DNA from: Natronoarchaeum rubrum | GTDB lineage: Archaea > Halobacteriota > Halobacteria > Halobacteriales > Natronoarchaeaceae | Length of the DNA stretch: 64,000 nt | Direction: 5' to 3' | Assembly (NCBI RefSeq): GCF_024494695.1 | Contig: NZ_JANHDP010000003.1 | Coordinates: 526,907 to 590,906, forward strand | Part shown: positions 15,831-24,169 of the stretch, piece after piece | Layout: each line of letters begins with the position of its first letter | Position numbering within the stretch: the first letter of the stretch is position 1 | Translations under genes and position numbers: made by a program | Notes under the pieces: model-generated | Told to the model about the DNA's origin: nothing | Databases searched by the model: none | Seen by the model: the letters and a program-made list of their open reading frames with translations, nothing else

Positions 15831-16154
15831 TCTATTGCAGAAGTGTCTGTGTCCAATTCTTCGATGACACGGAGAGGGTATGATCGATGTCGAGTACATC
15901 AAAAAAGTGGTGAGTGTGGACGTGGCGCCGATCAGCAGACATAAATCGAGTTCTAACCACAGCGGATAAAAGGCACGCATCAAATTCATCCTCCGAGGTT
16001 GTGGTATCCACGACTGACGAATTTTATATATCAGCATATGATTTATTACTTGTTGGCGCTCCGGCAATGGCACTCGAATCGGCCGACGGGCGGGACCGCT
16101 CGGAGAGCGCGAGAAACAGTAGTGTTAAATTCCGAGAGCCGGGTACTGTCGCGT
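15831..16154. other. AT-richer intergenic region at the right edge of the ars island
   Basis: About 320 bases without a supported gene. It includes a very AT-rich stretch (TTTTATATATCAGCATATG near 16021-16040) and a GTGTTAAATTCC promoter-like box about 26 bases before the zinc-ribbon gene. Short frames on both strands lack domain signals. Confidence 0.5.
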
Positions 16155-16319
16155 ATGGAACTGGATCAGTACTGTCCGCAGTGTGAGGCCGAACACACGT
16201 TCTGGCTCGCGGCCAGCACGGAACTCCACCTCGGAACGAAGACGAAGTGGCGCTGCCCCGAGTGCAACTACGGCTTCGTGAAGATCGACGACACCGTCGA
16301 CACGAGCGCGACGGCCTGA
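16155..16319 (+). CDS. Small zinc beta-ribbon protein (DUF7838-like)
   Basis: 54 residues with two CxxC knuckles, YCPQCEAEHTFW and RCPECNYGF, about 28 residues apart: a single zinc ribbon. Small proteins of this pattern are highly conserved in haloarchaea (DUF7838 from memory), function unknown. The ATG at 16155 has a TTAAATT box about 26 bases upstream, so it is probably leaderless. Its stop abuts the stop of the convergent NikR-like gene. Confidence 0.8.
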   Translation: MELDQYCPQCEAEHTFWLAASTELHLGTKTKWRCPECNYGFVKIDDTVDTSATA

Positions 16320-16742
16320 CTACACGAACGCCTGCGAGAACTCGTCGACCGGCAGCACGGAGTAATCGACCGACAGCGTGTCTTGGGTCGCGCGGATCTT
16401 CCCGACGAACGCGGAAATCTCCTCCAGACGCCCCTCCAAGATGAACAGCTCCATGCAGTAGTGGTCGCCGACGTGGCTGTGGAAGTTCGACGCCACGAGA
16501 TCCTCGTGCTCGTGGCGCAGGTGCATCATCCGCTCCTCGACGCTGGTCGTCTCGTAGTCGAAGACGACCGTGACGACGCCCATCAGTTCCTTGTCCTCCA
16601 GACGCTGGTCCTCGAACTCGCCGAGCAGATTGCGCGACGCCTCGCGGATCACCTCGCTGCGGCCGGTGTACCCGTGATCCTCGGAGAATTCGTCGATCCG
16701 TTCGAGCAGTTCCTCCGGCATCGAGACGCTCACGACGGTCAT
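16320..16742 (-). CDS. NikR-like nickel-responsive CopG-family regulator
   Basis: 140 residues. N-terminal ribbon-helix-helix ([18 protein letters not shown]...[14 protein letters not shown]) followed by an ACT-like metal-sensing domain with the nickel ligands of Nik[25 protein letters not shown] (His-x-His plus Cys). Length matches NikR. It would repress nickel uptake genes when Ni is bound; none are adjacent. Convergent with the zinc ribbon and divergent from nothing nearby, so it is a stand-alone regulator. Confidence 0.85.
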   Translation of the reverse strand: MTVVSVSMPEELLERIDEFSEDHGYTGRSEVIREASRNLLGEFEDQRLEDKELMGVVTVVFDYETTSVEERMMHLRHEHEDLVASNFHSHVGDHYCMELFILEGRLEEISAFVGKIRATQDTLSVDYSVLPVDEFSQAFV

Positions 16743-16799
16743 ATGTTAACTGACCGCGCTCGAACTATTAAGAATTGCTAACCGCCAGTCGCGGGACGC

Positions 16800-18320
16800 C
16801 TACGCGTCCTCTGATTCGCCCAGGGACTGCCAGGAGAGCCGCAGGTCCCTGGCGGCGGCGGTCTGGTCGATCCGCCGGGCTGCGGTCCGCTGGGGCGCAT
16901 CGGTCGCCGCGTCGGCGTCCTGCCGAGTCGAAGCCGAGGCAAGGCTCGACGAGCTTTGCTCGTCGGTGTCTTCGCCCGCCACGGCGTCGAACGCCGCGGC
17001 GAGTTGGTCGAGCGAATCCTTGCTCTCGACCTCGGTCGGTTCGGTCATCAACGCCTCGGGGACGATTTCGGGCCACTTCGTCGTCGGCGGGTGGACGCCG
17101 AAGTCGAGCATGCGCTTCGCCACTTCGGCGGCGTCGCGATCGCCCGCGCTGGCGACGAACTCGTGGTGGAACGGGCCGTAGGGAACCTCCAGATCGATCT
17201 GCTCGGCGAGGTAGTTGGCGTTGAGTACGGCCTTCGCGCTGGCGTCGGCGAGGCCGTCGTCGCCGAGCCGGGCGATGTAGGCGTAGGCCTTGACGAGCAC
17301 GAGCCAGTTGCCGTCGAACCCGTGGACCTTGCCGACGGACTGTTCGGGCTCGAAGCGCTCGTAGCCCATCTCGGTCGTCCGAACGCGGGGCGCCGGAAGG
17401 AACGGCGCGAGCTTCTCGGCGACGCCGATGGGGCCGGCACCCGGCCCGCCGCCGCCGTGTGGCGTCGCGAACGTCTTGTGGACGTTGTAGTGCATGATGT
17501 CGAAGCCCATGTCGCCTGGGCGAGCGCGTCCGAGCAGGGCGTTGAGGTTCGCGCCGTCGTAGTAGAGCAGCCCGCCGACGTCGTGGACCGCCTCGGCGAT
17601 CTCCTCGATGTCGCGCTCGAACAGCCCGAGCGTGTTGGGATTCGTGAGCATCAGCGCCGCCGTGTTTTCGGACAGCGCACCCTCCAGGGCGTCGAGGTCG
17701 ACGCGGCCGTCCTCGCCGCCCGGCAGCTCGACGACGTCGTAGCCCGCCAGCGCCGCGCTGGCGAAGTTGGTTCCGTGGGCGCTCTCGGGGACGATCACCT
17801 CGTCGCGGTGGCTCTCGCCGTTGTGCTCGTGGTAGGCGCGCGCGACGAGGATGCCGGCGAACTCGCCGGCGGCGCCGGCGGGCGGCTGCAGCGAGACGGC
17901 GTCCATCCCGCCGATGCGACCGAGATAGTCCTGCAGGCGGTGGAGCAGCTCCAGCGTGCCCTGCTGGCGCCGCTCGGGGCGGTCAGGGTGGACGGCGGCG
18001 TCGGCCAGCGCGGCGACGTCCTCGGTGAACTTGGGGTTGTACTTCATCGTGCAGCTCCCAAGGGGATAGGGCCCGCTGTCGACGCCGTAGGTCATCTGGG
18101 AGAGTCGCGTGTAGTGGCGCGCGAGTTCGGGCTCGGAGAGTTCGGGGAGCGTCAGCTCGTCCCGGGTGAGGTCGTCTGGAAGCGGTGAATCGGCGCCCTC
18201 AGCTTCGGCATCACCGTCCCCGCTACCGCCGATCTCGACGGTCGTCTCGTCCTTCTCGGAGAGCAGCGGCTCGTACACGTCCTCGTCGTCTCTGGTCCAG
18301 CGCGCTTGATCGTACTTCAT
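16800..18320 (-). CDS. gcvPB: Glycine dehydrogenase (decarboxylating) subunit 2
   Basis: 506 residues, the PLP-binding half of split P-protein. Decarboxylates glycine and loads the aminomethyl group on lipoyl GcvH. The PLP lysine is in [31 protein letters not shown] is the family N-terminal signature. The body ends normally near residue 450, after which about 50 low-complexity residues ([15 protein letters not shown]...) are added, encoded partly by a hairpin at 16947-16965. Its ATG overlaps the gcvPA stop (ATGA). Partners gcvT and gcvH lie about 33 kb away. Confidence 0.93.
   Translation of the reverse strand: MKYDQARWTRDDEDVYEPLLSEKDETTVEIGGSGDGDAEAEGADSPLPDDLTRDELTLPELSEPELARHYTRLSQMTYGVDSGPYPLGSCTMKYNPKFTEDVAALADAAVHPDRPERRQQGTLELLHRLQDYLGRIGGMDAVSLQPPAGAAGEFAGILVARAYHEHNGESHRDEVIVPESAHGTNFASAALAGYDVVELPGGEDGRVDLDALEGALSENTAALMLTNPNTLGLFERDIEEIAEAVHDVGGLLYYDGANLNALLGRARPGDMGFDIMHYNVHKTFATPHGGGGPGAGPIGVAEKLAPFLPAPRVRTTEMGYERFEPEQSVGKVHGFDGNWLVLVKAYAYIARLGDDGLADASAKAVLNANYLAEQIDLEVPYGPFHHEFVASAGDRDAAEVAKRMLDFGVHPPTTKWPEIVPEALMTEPTEVESKDSLDQLAAAFDAVAGEDTDEQSSSSLASASTRQDADAATDAPQRTAARRIDQTAAARDLRLSWQSLGESEDA
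16947..16965. repeat. 8-bp-arm hairpin inside gcvPB
   Basis: CGACGAGC-TTT-GCTCGTCG is a perfect inverted repeat with a 3-base loop, in the region coding the extra C-terminal tail of GcvPB. Similar hairpins with TTT or TTC loops sit inside the bioU-like gene, suggesting a dispersed short palindromic element. Confidence 0.8.
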
Positions 18321-19729
18321 GAGAGCACCTCCTCGACCGCGGCGACGAACTCGTCGAGCGTCGCCTCGTCGTGATCGGTCGCACAGACTTGCACGAGGTC
18401 GTCGTCGAGGGCGTGGACCGCGAACCCGCGGTCTGCGAGGTCTGACGCCACCTCGGCGGCCGGCGCGTCGGTGCGCGCGACGAACTCGCGGAAGTGGTGC
18501 CGATCGTGGATCGGCGCCGCGACGCCCGGAACGGCGTCGAGACGGGTCGCGAGGTCGCGCGCCTTCGTCACGGCGCGTTCGGCTTCCTCGACGAGCCCCG
18601 AGGGACCGAGCCAGGCGGCGTGGATCGCGGTCCGGAGCGCGACCCAGGCCTGGTTCGTACAGATGTTGCTCGTCGCCCGCTCCTTGCGGATGTGCTGTTC
18701 TCGGGTCTGCAGCGTGAGCGTGTAGGCGCGGCGTCCGCCGGCGTCGTCGCTCGCGCCGACGAGTCGGCCGGGAACCTGTCGGACGTACTCCTCGCGGGTG
18801 GCGAACAGGCCCAGCCCCATCCCGTAGCTCGCCGGAAGCCCGAGGGTGCTCGCGTCGCCGACCACGACGTCGGCGCCGACGCTCGCCGGCTCTTCGAGCA
18901 GCGAGAGCGCGATCGGATCCGAGCCCAGACAGAACAGCGCGTCGTTCTCGTGGGCCAGATCGGCGATCTCGGACAGCCCCTCCTCGATCGCGCCGCGTAC
19001 CGTCGGCGTCTCGGCGTACACCAGCACCGCGTCGTCGTCCAGTCGGTCGGCGAGACCGTCGCGGTCGACGTTTCCGTCGTCCATCGAGTAGGTCCCGACG
19101 GTCAGATCGGTTCCCGAGACGTAGTTCGCCAGCACGTCCCGGCGCTCCGCGCGCAGTTGCTCGGGGACGAGCACTCTGTGGCCGCTCGCGCTGCGGACCC
19201 GGTCGGCCAGCGTCGCCGCCTCGCCCAGCGCCGTCGCGGCGTCGTACATCGAGCAGTTCACGATCTCCAACCCCGTGAGCTCGACGAACAGCGACTGGTA
19301 CTCGAACAGCACCTGCAGGAACCCCTGGGCGATCTCGGGCTGGTACTGCGTGTAGGAGGTCAGGAACTCCGAGCGCTGGGAGAGGTGGTCGACCAGCGAT
19401 GGGACGTAGTGGTCGTAGTGGCCCCGCCCGAGCAGTTCGACGAGATCGTCGTTCCGCCCGAGCGTCGAGCGCAGTTCCTCGCGAATCTCGCGCTCGCCGC
19501 GCGCTGCGATGCCGAACTCGCCGTCGAAGCGCACCGACTCGGGCACGTCGAACAGTTCCTCGGCGGAGTCGACGCCGACGGCCGACAGCATCGCCGCGGT
19601 CTCGGACTCGCCGTGGGGAGCGTACGGGCTCCCGTCCTCGCCTGCCGATTCGCGCGTCACGGGCGGCCCCCCGTCGCCCGTCGCATGCTGACTGCGTCTA
19701 TCACGTCCGAACGTAGCCGCCAGGGGCAT
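18317..19729 (-). CDS. gcvPA: Glycine dehydrogenase (decarboxylating) subunit 1
   Basis: 470 residues, the catalytically supporting half of the split P-protein. Signatures: [20 protein letters not shown] near the start, [20 protein letters not shown], and [11 protein letters not shown]. Two starts are possible: ATG 19729 (used here) or GTG 19660, nine residues before the conserved GSPYAPH; the shorter form fits homologues better. It precedes gcvPB with a 4-base overlap. A conserved hairpin repeat lies 34-74 bases upstream of the ATG. Confidence 0.9.
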   Translation of the reverse strand: MPLAATFGRDRRSQHATGDGGPPVTRESAGEDGSPYAPHGESETAAMLSAVGVDSAEELFDVPESVRFDGEFGIAARGEREIREELRSTLGRNDDLVELLGRGHYDHYVPSLVDHLSQRSEFLTSYTQYQPEIAQGFLQVLFEYQSLFVELTGLEIVNCSMYDAATALGEAATLADRVRSASGHRVLVPEQLRAERRDVLANYVSGTDLTVGTYSMDDGNVDRDGLADRLDDDAVLVYAETPTVRGAIEEGLSEIADLAHENDALFCLGSDPIALSLLEEPASVGADVVVGDASTLGLPASYGMGLGLFATREEYVRQVPGRLVGASDDAGGRRAYTLTLQTREQHIRKERATSNICTNQAWVALRTAIHAAWLGPSGLVEEAERAVTKARDLATRLDAVPGVAAPIHDRHHFREFVARTDAPAAEVASDLADRGFAVHALDDDLVQVCATDHDEATLDEFVAAVEEVLS

Positions 19730-19762
19730 ATCAGGACCCCGGTTTTTCGAGCGCACCTCAGT

Positions 19763-19803
19763 AGTTGAGACCGGCGCTCTCAATGCAGACGCTCTGAGCG
19801 ACA
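19763..19803. repeat. Imperfect dispersed repeat with hairpin, copy 2
   Basis: Arms TTGAGA (19765-19770) and TCTCAA (19778-19783) with a 7-base loop, then TGCAGACGCTCTGAGC. It matches 10115-10155. It lies in the gcvPA promoter region and at the left border of the AT-rich patch 19800-22900. Confidence 0.65.
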
Positions 19804-19932
19804 CAGTAGTTACCTCAACTTACTATCATCTGTCAATAACGGGCGTTCTGCATGAACTGGAATGAATTTGTGCCTAACCTGTGGCCGATTTCGGCAATCG
19901 ACTAAGTCAGTTCCCCGGCCAGTACGATCTGT

Positions 19933-21096
19933 ATGTCATCGGGCATCTCTCGGAAAGCGTTTCTTCGCGCAAGTGGAGTCGCACTTGCTGCGACTATCGC
20001 AGGGTGCAATAGCATAACTGACAACAGCGGACCGAACACCGATACACAGACTTCTCCTGAGGCCTCTCCGCAATCCGAACAACAGAATGACGACTCTCCG
20101 ACGTTCGGTAATTTCTACGTCGGCAACGCAGGCACAAGCAGTAGTACGGTCATCGACGGACGTGCTGAAGTCGTATATACACGGCCCGATACGGCCACCG
20201 ACAAGTCACCCGTTGTAATGGTGCCCGGCCTTGGGTTGTCACCGTACATTTACCGGACGACACCTGACGGTCGACGCGGTTGGGTGGAGTACTTTGCCGA
20301 AGCTGGCCATCCAGTGTATGTATTCAACCCGCCTCGAAACGTCGATTCAGGTGGCTTAGACACTGCTGCCCTCCAGAACTCAGACTCTGCATCACTCTCT
20401 CGATGGTCTATCGATCGAGCATGGCCGACATGGGGGTTCGGACCTGAAGTCAGTGACCCGTACGATGACGTTCGATACCCGGTCGAGTCGGTCGACCAAC
20501 TCATTGCGTCATTCCCCGCATACGTCAGCACCAGTGGCGGAGGTGGCGGTAGGCAAGGTGGAGGCCAGACGGGCGGACGTGGCGGCAACCAAAACTCCAC
20601 ATCTGCGGATTCCACTGAGGCAGCAACTGGAACTCAGCCAGGGACGACTACCGGAGGTGGCGGTGGGAGTCAGTTCGCATCACCTCAGGAGACTGCCGCC
20701 CTAGAGGCGCTTCTCAACCGTGTTGGTCCGGCAGTGCTGCTCGTTCACTCAGCGGGCGGTAGTTCCGGATTCACGGTTGCACAAGCTGTGCCGGATCTCG
20801 TTGACCGGATCGTCGCAGTTGAGCCGGTCGGTGCGCCGACTGACCCGCAAACTGTGGCGGAGATGGGTGGTGATGCACCGTTCATGGGCGTGTATGGCGA
20901 TTATGTCGACGAGCGTGGACAGACTGGTCGCAAGGAAGCGACCCAGACAACTGCAGACCTCGCAGGAGAGACAAGTCCCGCATCGACGCTGCTTAGCCTT
21001 CCGGACGAAGGGATATCCGGAAATACACATCTCATGATGCAAGACGACAATAACGGTGAAATCGCTGATCGGATTATTTCCTGGATTAGTGACTGA
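19933..21096 (+). CDS. Secreted alpha/beta-hydrolase (lipase/esterase-like) lipoprotein
   Basis: 387 residues. The N terminus SRKAFLRASGVALAATIAGC is a Tat-like signal (RK in place of RR) with a lipobox, followed by a Ser/Gln/Asp-rich linker. The hydrolase fold shows the oxyanion strand VVMVPGLGLSPYIY, a nucleophile in VHSAGGSSG (Ser273) and a candidate catalytic His in GNTHLMM near the end. Between residues about 196 and 255 is a Gly/Gln/Thr-rich insert, an atypical flexible loop in the cap region. GC is lower than in neighbouring genes, consistent with transfer. Substrate unknown. Confidence 0.75.
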   Translation: MSSGISRKAFLRASGVALAATIAGCNSITDNSGPNTDTQTSPEASPQSEQQNDDSPTFGNFYVGNAGTSSSTVIDGRAEVVYTRPDTATDKSPVVMVPGLGLSPYIYRTTPDGRRGWVEYFAEAGHPVYVFNPPRNVDSGGLDTAALQNSDSASLSRWSIDRAWPTWGFGPEVSDPYDDVRYPVESVDQLIASFPAYVSTSGGGGGRQGGGQTGGRGGNQNSTSADSTEAATGTQPGTTTGGGGGSQFASPQETAALEALLNRVGPAVLLVHSAGGSSGFTVAQAVPDLVDRIVAVEPVGAPTDPQTVAEMGGDAPFMGVYGDYVDERGQTGRKEATQTTADLAGETSPASTLLSLPDEGISGNTHLMMQDDNNGEIADRIISWISD

Positions 21097-21164
21097 TTTG
21101 AGGCCGTAGTATCGTTCGGCCCGAGACAGAATGTATTTGCACCGACCAAATGAATACTCGATAG

Positions 21165-21455
21165 ATGCGGCAGTTGCTCTGGTGGCTCATTGGTGGGTCT
21201 CATGGAGGCCGAAATCGGCTTCGTATCCTCCGCGCACTCAACGACCAGCCACGAAACACCAATCAATTGTCGAATGATCTGGGTTTGAACTACAAAACAG
21301 TGCAGCACCACCTCGAAGTCCTCGAAGAGAGCAATATCGTGACCACGGAGGGTGACAATTACGGGCAGATGTACTTCCTCTCAGATAGAATGATGAACAA
21401 CCTCGACATCATGGAAGACGTGGCGGAACAGGCCGGAGTTGATGATGATTCGTAA
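21165..21455 (+). CDS. Winged-helix transcriptional regulator
   Basis: 96 residues: one wHTH domain (RNRLRILRALNDQPRNTNQL, recognition helix LNYKTVQHHLEVLEES) and a wing GDNYGQMYFLSD, of the ArsR/MarR-like kind frequent in haloarchaea. A preceding Trp-rich MRQLLWWLIGG segment may be a short membrane-contacting helix. Its last 14 bases overlap the next gene, encoding a membrane protein, so they form a pair that probably senses something at the membrane. Target unknown. Confidence 0.78.
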   Translation: MRQLLWWLIGGSHGGRNRLRILRALNDQPRNTNQLSNDLGLNYKTVQHHLEVLEESNIVTTEGDNYGQMYFLSDRMMNNLDIMEDVAEQAGVDDDS

Positions 21456-21870
21456 CTGGATCAAGAGTCCACTTGGAACGACAGTAGCGAGTGCGACCGC
21501 CGCGAGTGGTATCGCACTCTTAGTCGCACTCTTCGTATCAGTTCCATCTCATGGCCCTCCGTCGAGGCCGCTGTCCTCCCAGGTTGAACTGCTCATTCGG
21601 ATGGAGGTTTTCTTTACAACCCTGAATCTCGTGTTACTGGTGGCACTCGCAGCCATCTACGTGCAGCTTTATCGTGATCTTCCGAACAAGTACACAGCAA
21701 GCCTGCTTGTGCTAAGCCTCACGCTGCTCCTATACGCGGGTACGTCAAATCCATTAGTACACAACATCCTAGGCTTCCGCCCTCGCCCAAATATCGGCGC
21801 GTTCGTGTTTCTCCCGGACTTCTTCATCGGACTTGCCATCCTGGTTCTTCTCTATCAAAGCCAGACCTGA
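21442..21870 (+). CDS. Four-helix membrane protein paired with the wHTH regulator
   Basis: 142 residues with about four hydrophobic helices (TASGIALLVALFVSV, LNLVLLVALAAIYVQLY, TASLLVLSLTLLLYAG, DFFIGLAILVLLYQ) and short loops. Two tandem ATGs at 21442 and 21445 and a TTG at 21439 are possible starts; all lie within the wHTH gene, giving an overlap of about 14 bases. Not recognised as a known family, but two-gene wHTH/membrane modules of this sort recur in haloarchaea. A sensor or co-regulator role is inferred. Confidence 0.7.
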   Translation: MMIRNWIKSPLGTTVASATAASGIALLVALFVSVPSHGPPSRPLSSQVELLIRMEVFFTTLNLVLLVALAAIYVQLYRDLPNKYTASLLVLSLTLLLYAGTSNPLVHNILGFRPRPNIGAFVFLPDFFIGLAILVLLYQSQT

Positions 21871-21916
21871 GTTCGCATTAATATTTCAGATCTCTGAGAG
21901 GGGTTTCATAGACTGA

Positions 21917-22678
21917 TTTCGTTCTTATCGAAGCTACCCCTTCACCGGCGATAGAACGGGCCATAAGGACGAAATCATCGGGACAAAAGAGCAAACCGAC
22001 GAATACGCCTATCAATGGGCGACGGTCCAGCTGGTCGGCAACGCCGTCCCAATCGTGCTGGATGCGCGCCCCGTCCGAAAGGGAGAGACACAACTGGAAA
22101 TCGTCGAGGACTTGCTCGATTCGGCTGAGAACCTCGTTCATGTCGATGACGTGCTGATGGACCGGGAGTTCGATAGCCAACACGTTCTGGAGATGATCAG
22201 CCAGCGTGGGCTCTCGTACGTTGGCCCGAAACGGATTCAGACCAGCGAGAAAGTCCAGGCCAAGCGATTGCTCCAGCGCGGTCAGGACCGCTACGAGACC
22301 GACCGGAAGCTCCACCTCGGGAAAACGAGTGGCACGAGACGACGCTAATCTACCGGCAGAAAGAGGACTCCGAGCACGACGACCATAGGCAGTACTCGGT
22401 GTTCATGACGACTCGAGGGAGTGGCCACCTCAGCGAATACGGCTACAGGTGGGAGATCGAGAGCGGGTACAGGTCGGTCAAGCGGTTCATGGCGGCGACG
22501 ACCTCGAAGGATTTCGGGCTTCGATTCTTCTACTTCGCATTCACGTCTCCTGTACTCGATTTGGCGAGCGGTGGACCTGCTGGTACAGGTCGAATTGACC
22601 GGAGAACACGAGCATTCGCCACTCGTGACGGCCGACAATACACTGATGCTGCTGAAGGAGGAAACCGGTATCGGGTGA
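21917..22678 (+). pseudogene. Broken IS4-type DDE transposase
   Basis: Three overlapping frames together give a transposase lacking its N-terminal third (first catalytic Asp not seen). Frame 1 carries the second Asp region (VDDVLMDREFDSQHVLEMI); a shift at the AAAA run near 22321-22325 continues as NEWHETTLIYRQKEDSE and YGYRWEIESGYRSVK, a perfect Y-2-R-3-E-6-K signature of the IS4 superfamily; a second shift near 22545-22555 continues as LLYSIWRAVDLL to a stop at 22678. Clearly inactive. Confidence 0.82.
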
Positions 22679-22971
22679 TAAAGTCTTCAGTTAGGGTTTC
22701 CGTGGCGTCTGAGGGGTAACACTGTCGGGAGCCGACAAAATCCGCCCGTCTGATTGGAAATATGATAAGGACGCCTGTTCAGAGAGCGATTTGAAGCAGT
22801 TTCCACTTGTCGATTTAGCCGAAACCACGCATTACAGTCCCGCTAAACCCTCTGTAGTCTCAACTTCACCGCACCAAGTGAAGTAAACCAGATAACGCTA
22901 TAGCAAATTGAATCAGACCGGTAAGATCCGGTCGGCGTCACCGACTTCCGTTCGGTTCCCGAACACCGAGT
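22679..22971. other. Intergenic remnant right of the transposase
   Basis: No coding signal. It contains an inverted repeat ACTTCAC-N8-GTGAAGT at 22863-22884 and another, GACCGG-N6-CCGGTC, near 22915-22932. Either may be an IS end or a promoter-proximal operator of the next gene; neither is proven. Confidence 0.45.
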
Positions 22972-23271
22972 ATGGGAACCGACGCAGACGACGCCGACAC
23001 CGACGAGGGCGTAACCGTCTGGCTCGTCGAGCGAACGTACTCCGACGACGAGCAGAACCTGATCATCCTCACGTACGCCACGATCGACGGCGAGCGATAC
23101 TTCCGGAAAGAGCGCGCGCTGACGTCGTTCACCGACGTCCGGGACACGACGGCCGCCGTCGACGCCGAACCGGAGAACCTCGGAGCGGTCGACGACGCCG
23201 ACCTCCGGGAACAGTACGCCGCCGAAGCACGCCGGATGGCGGACGTTCACGAGCCCGACGACGTGATCTGA
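22972..23271 (+). CDS. Conserved haloarchaeal hypothetical protein
   Basis: 99 acidic residues with a single small alpha/beta domain: TVWLVERTYSDDEQNLIILTYATIDGERYFRKERAL. No motif identifies a reaction. The composition returns to the high-GC, acidic norm of the chromosome, so the accessory patch ends before this gene. Followed 49 bases later by a Bat-type regulator on the same strand. Confidence 0.6.
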   Translation: MGTDADDADTDEGVTVWLVERTYSDDEQNLIILTYATIDGERYFRKERALTSFTDVRDTTAAVDAEPENLGAVDDADLREQYAAEARRMADVHEPDDVI

Positions 23272-23320
23272 CGCCGGAACTCGCCGCACGGTTTTAGGCC
23301 GCCGCCGTGTATCGACAGCT

Positions 23321-24070
23321 ATGCGCGAACTCGCCTTCGCCCTGGAGTACGAGCCGGGCTGCAACAGGGTGGCCGACACGCTCGCGGAGTACCCTGATGC
23401 CCGGATCCGTTCGCTCTCCTTGCACGCGACCGACGAGAAGCTCTGGCGGGTCGACCACGCGACGGGGTCGCCCGACGCGCTGGACGCGATCGAGGACGCC
23501 TTTCTGACGGCCGACTACTACGCGGACTGCCTGGCGACCGAGCACTGCGGCGCCACCCAGTCGACCGAAGTGCTCGAACACACCGACGACGCGCTCGTGC
23601 TGTACTCCTACTGGGAGCGAACTCCCGACTGCAACTCCGTGCCCCACATCGCCCGCGACCACCTCGGCGACGGCGTGCTGTTCGAGACGCGCCACGAGGG
23701 TCGCCACTACACCTGGCGGCTGGTTCACTCCGGCGAGGGCGACGTGGCCGACTTCTTCGAGGACCTGGAGGAGGCGGTCGGCGACTGCGCCCGGACCGAG
23801 ATGCTCCGCACCGGTGAGAGCGCGGCGTCGGCGGGTGACGCCGCCGGCGAGACGAGCGATCTGACGCCGAAGCAGGACGCCGCGCTCCGGGCTGCCGTCG
23901 AACACGGCTACTACGAGTCACCGCGGGCGGTCGACGTCGGCGAGCTCGCCGATCACCTCGACGTGCCGCGATCGACGCTGACCTACCGACTCCGACGAGC
24001 CGAAGAACGGCTGGCGAAGCGCCACGTCGCCGAGGAACCGGGCACCGAAGGACCGTCGGCGTCGCTCTGA
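23321..24070 (+). CDS. Bat-type HTH regulator (bacterio-opsin activator HTH)
   Basis: 249 residues: an N-terminal sensory domain (about 1-165) with several cysteines (PGCNR, DCLATEHCGA, PDCNS, GDCART) and a C-terminal HTH_10 domain (LTPKQDAALRAAVEHGYYESPRAVDVGELADHLDVPRSTLTYRLRRAEERL, split here as the helix-turn-helix). It stands directly upstream of the metal-transporting ATPase (100 bases), so it is probably its metal-responsive regulator, the Cys cluster being the likely sensor. A TTTTAGG promoter box is about 25 bases before the ATG. Confidence 0.8.
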   Translation: MRELAFALEYEPGCNRVADTLAEYPDARIRSLSLHATDEKLWRVDHATGSPDALDAIEDAFLTADYYADCLATEHCGATQSTEVLEHTDDALVLYSYWERTPDCNSVPHIARDHLGDGVLFETRHEGRHYTWRLVHSGEGDVADFFEDLEEAVGDCARTEMLRTGESAASAGDAAGETSDLTPKQDAALRAAVEHGYYESPRAVDVGELADHLDVPRSTLTYRLRRAEERLAKRHVAEEPGTEGPSASL

Positions 24071-24169
24071 TGCGGTACTGGCGTCGTGCTGACGCCGTAC
24101 CGGCGCCGCCCCGGTTTCTTGGAATATTCCAACTAAGGCTTATCGACGTACCGCCCTAACCCTGACGTA

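Noticed and set aside
15774..16186. Two short frames on opposite strands after the ars operon
   Set aside because: No ribosome site, promoter or domain, and AT-rich low-quality composition; treated as intergenic.
22972..24070. Cys-rich regulator and upstream gene as a two-component pair
   Set aside because: Neither has receiver or kinase motifs; the link is only adjacency.
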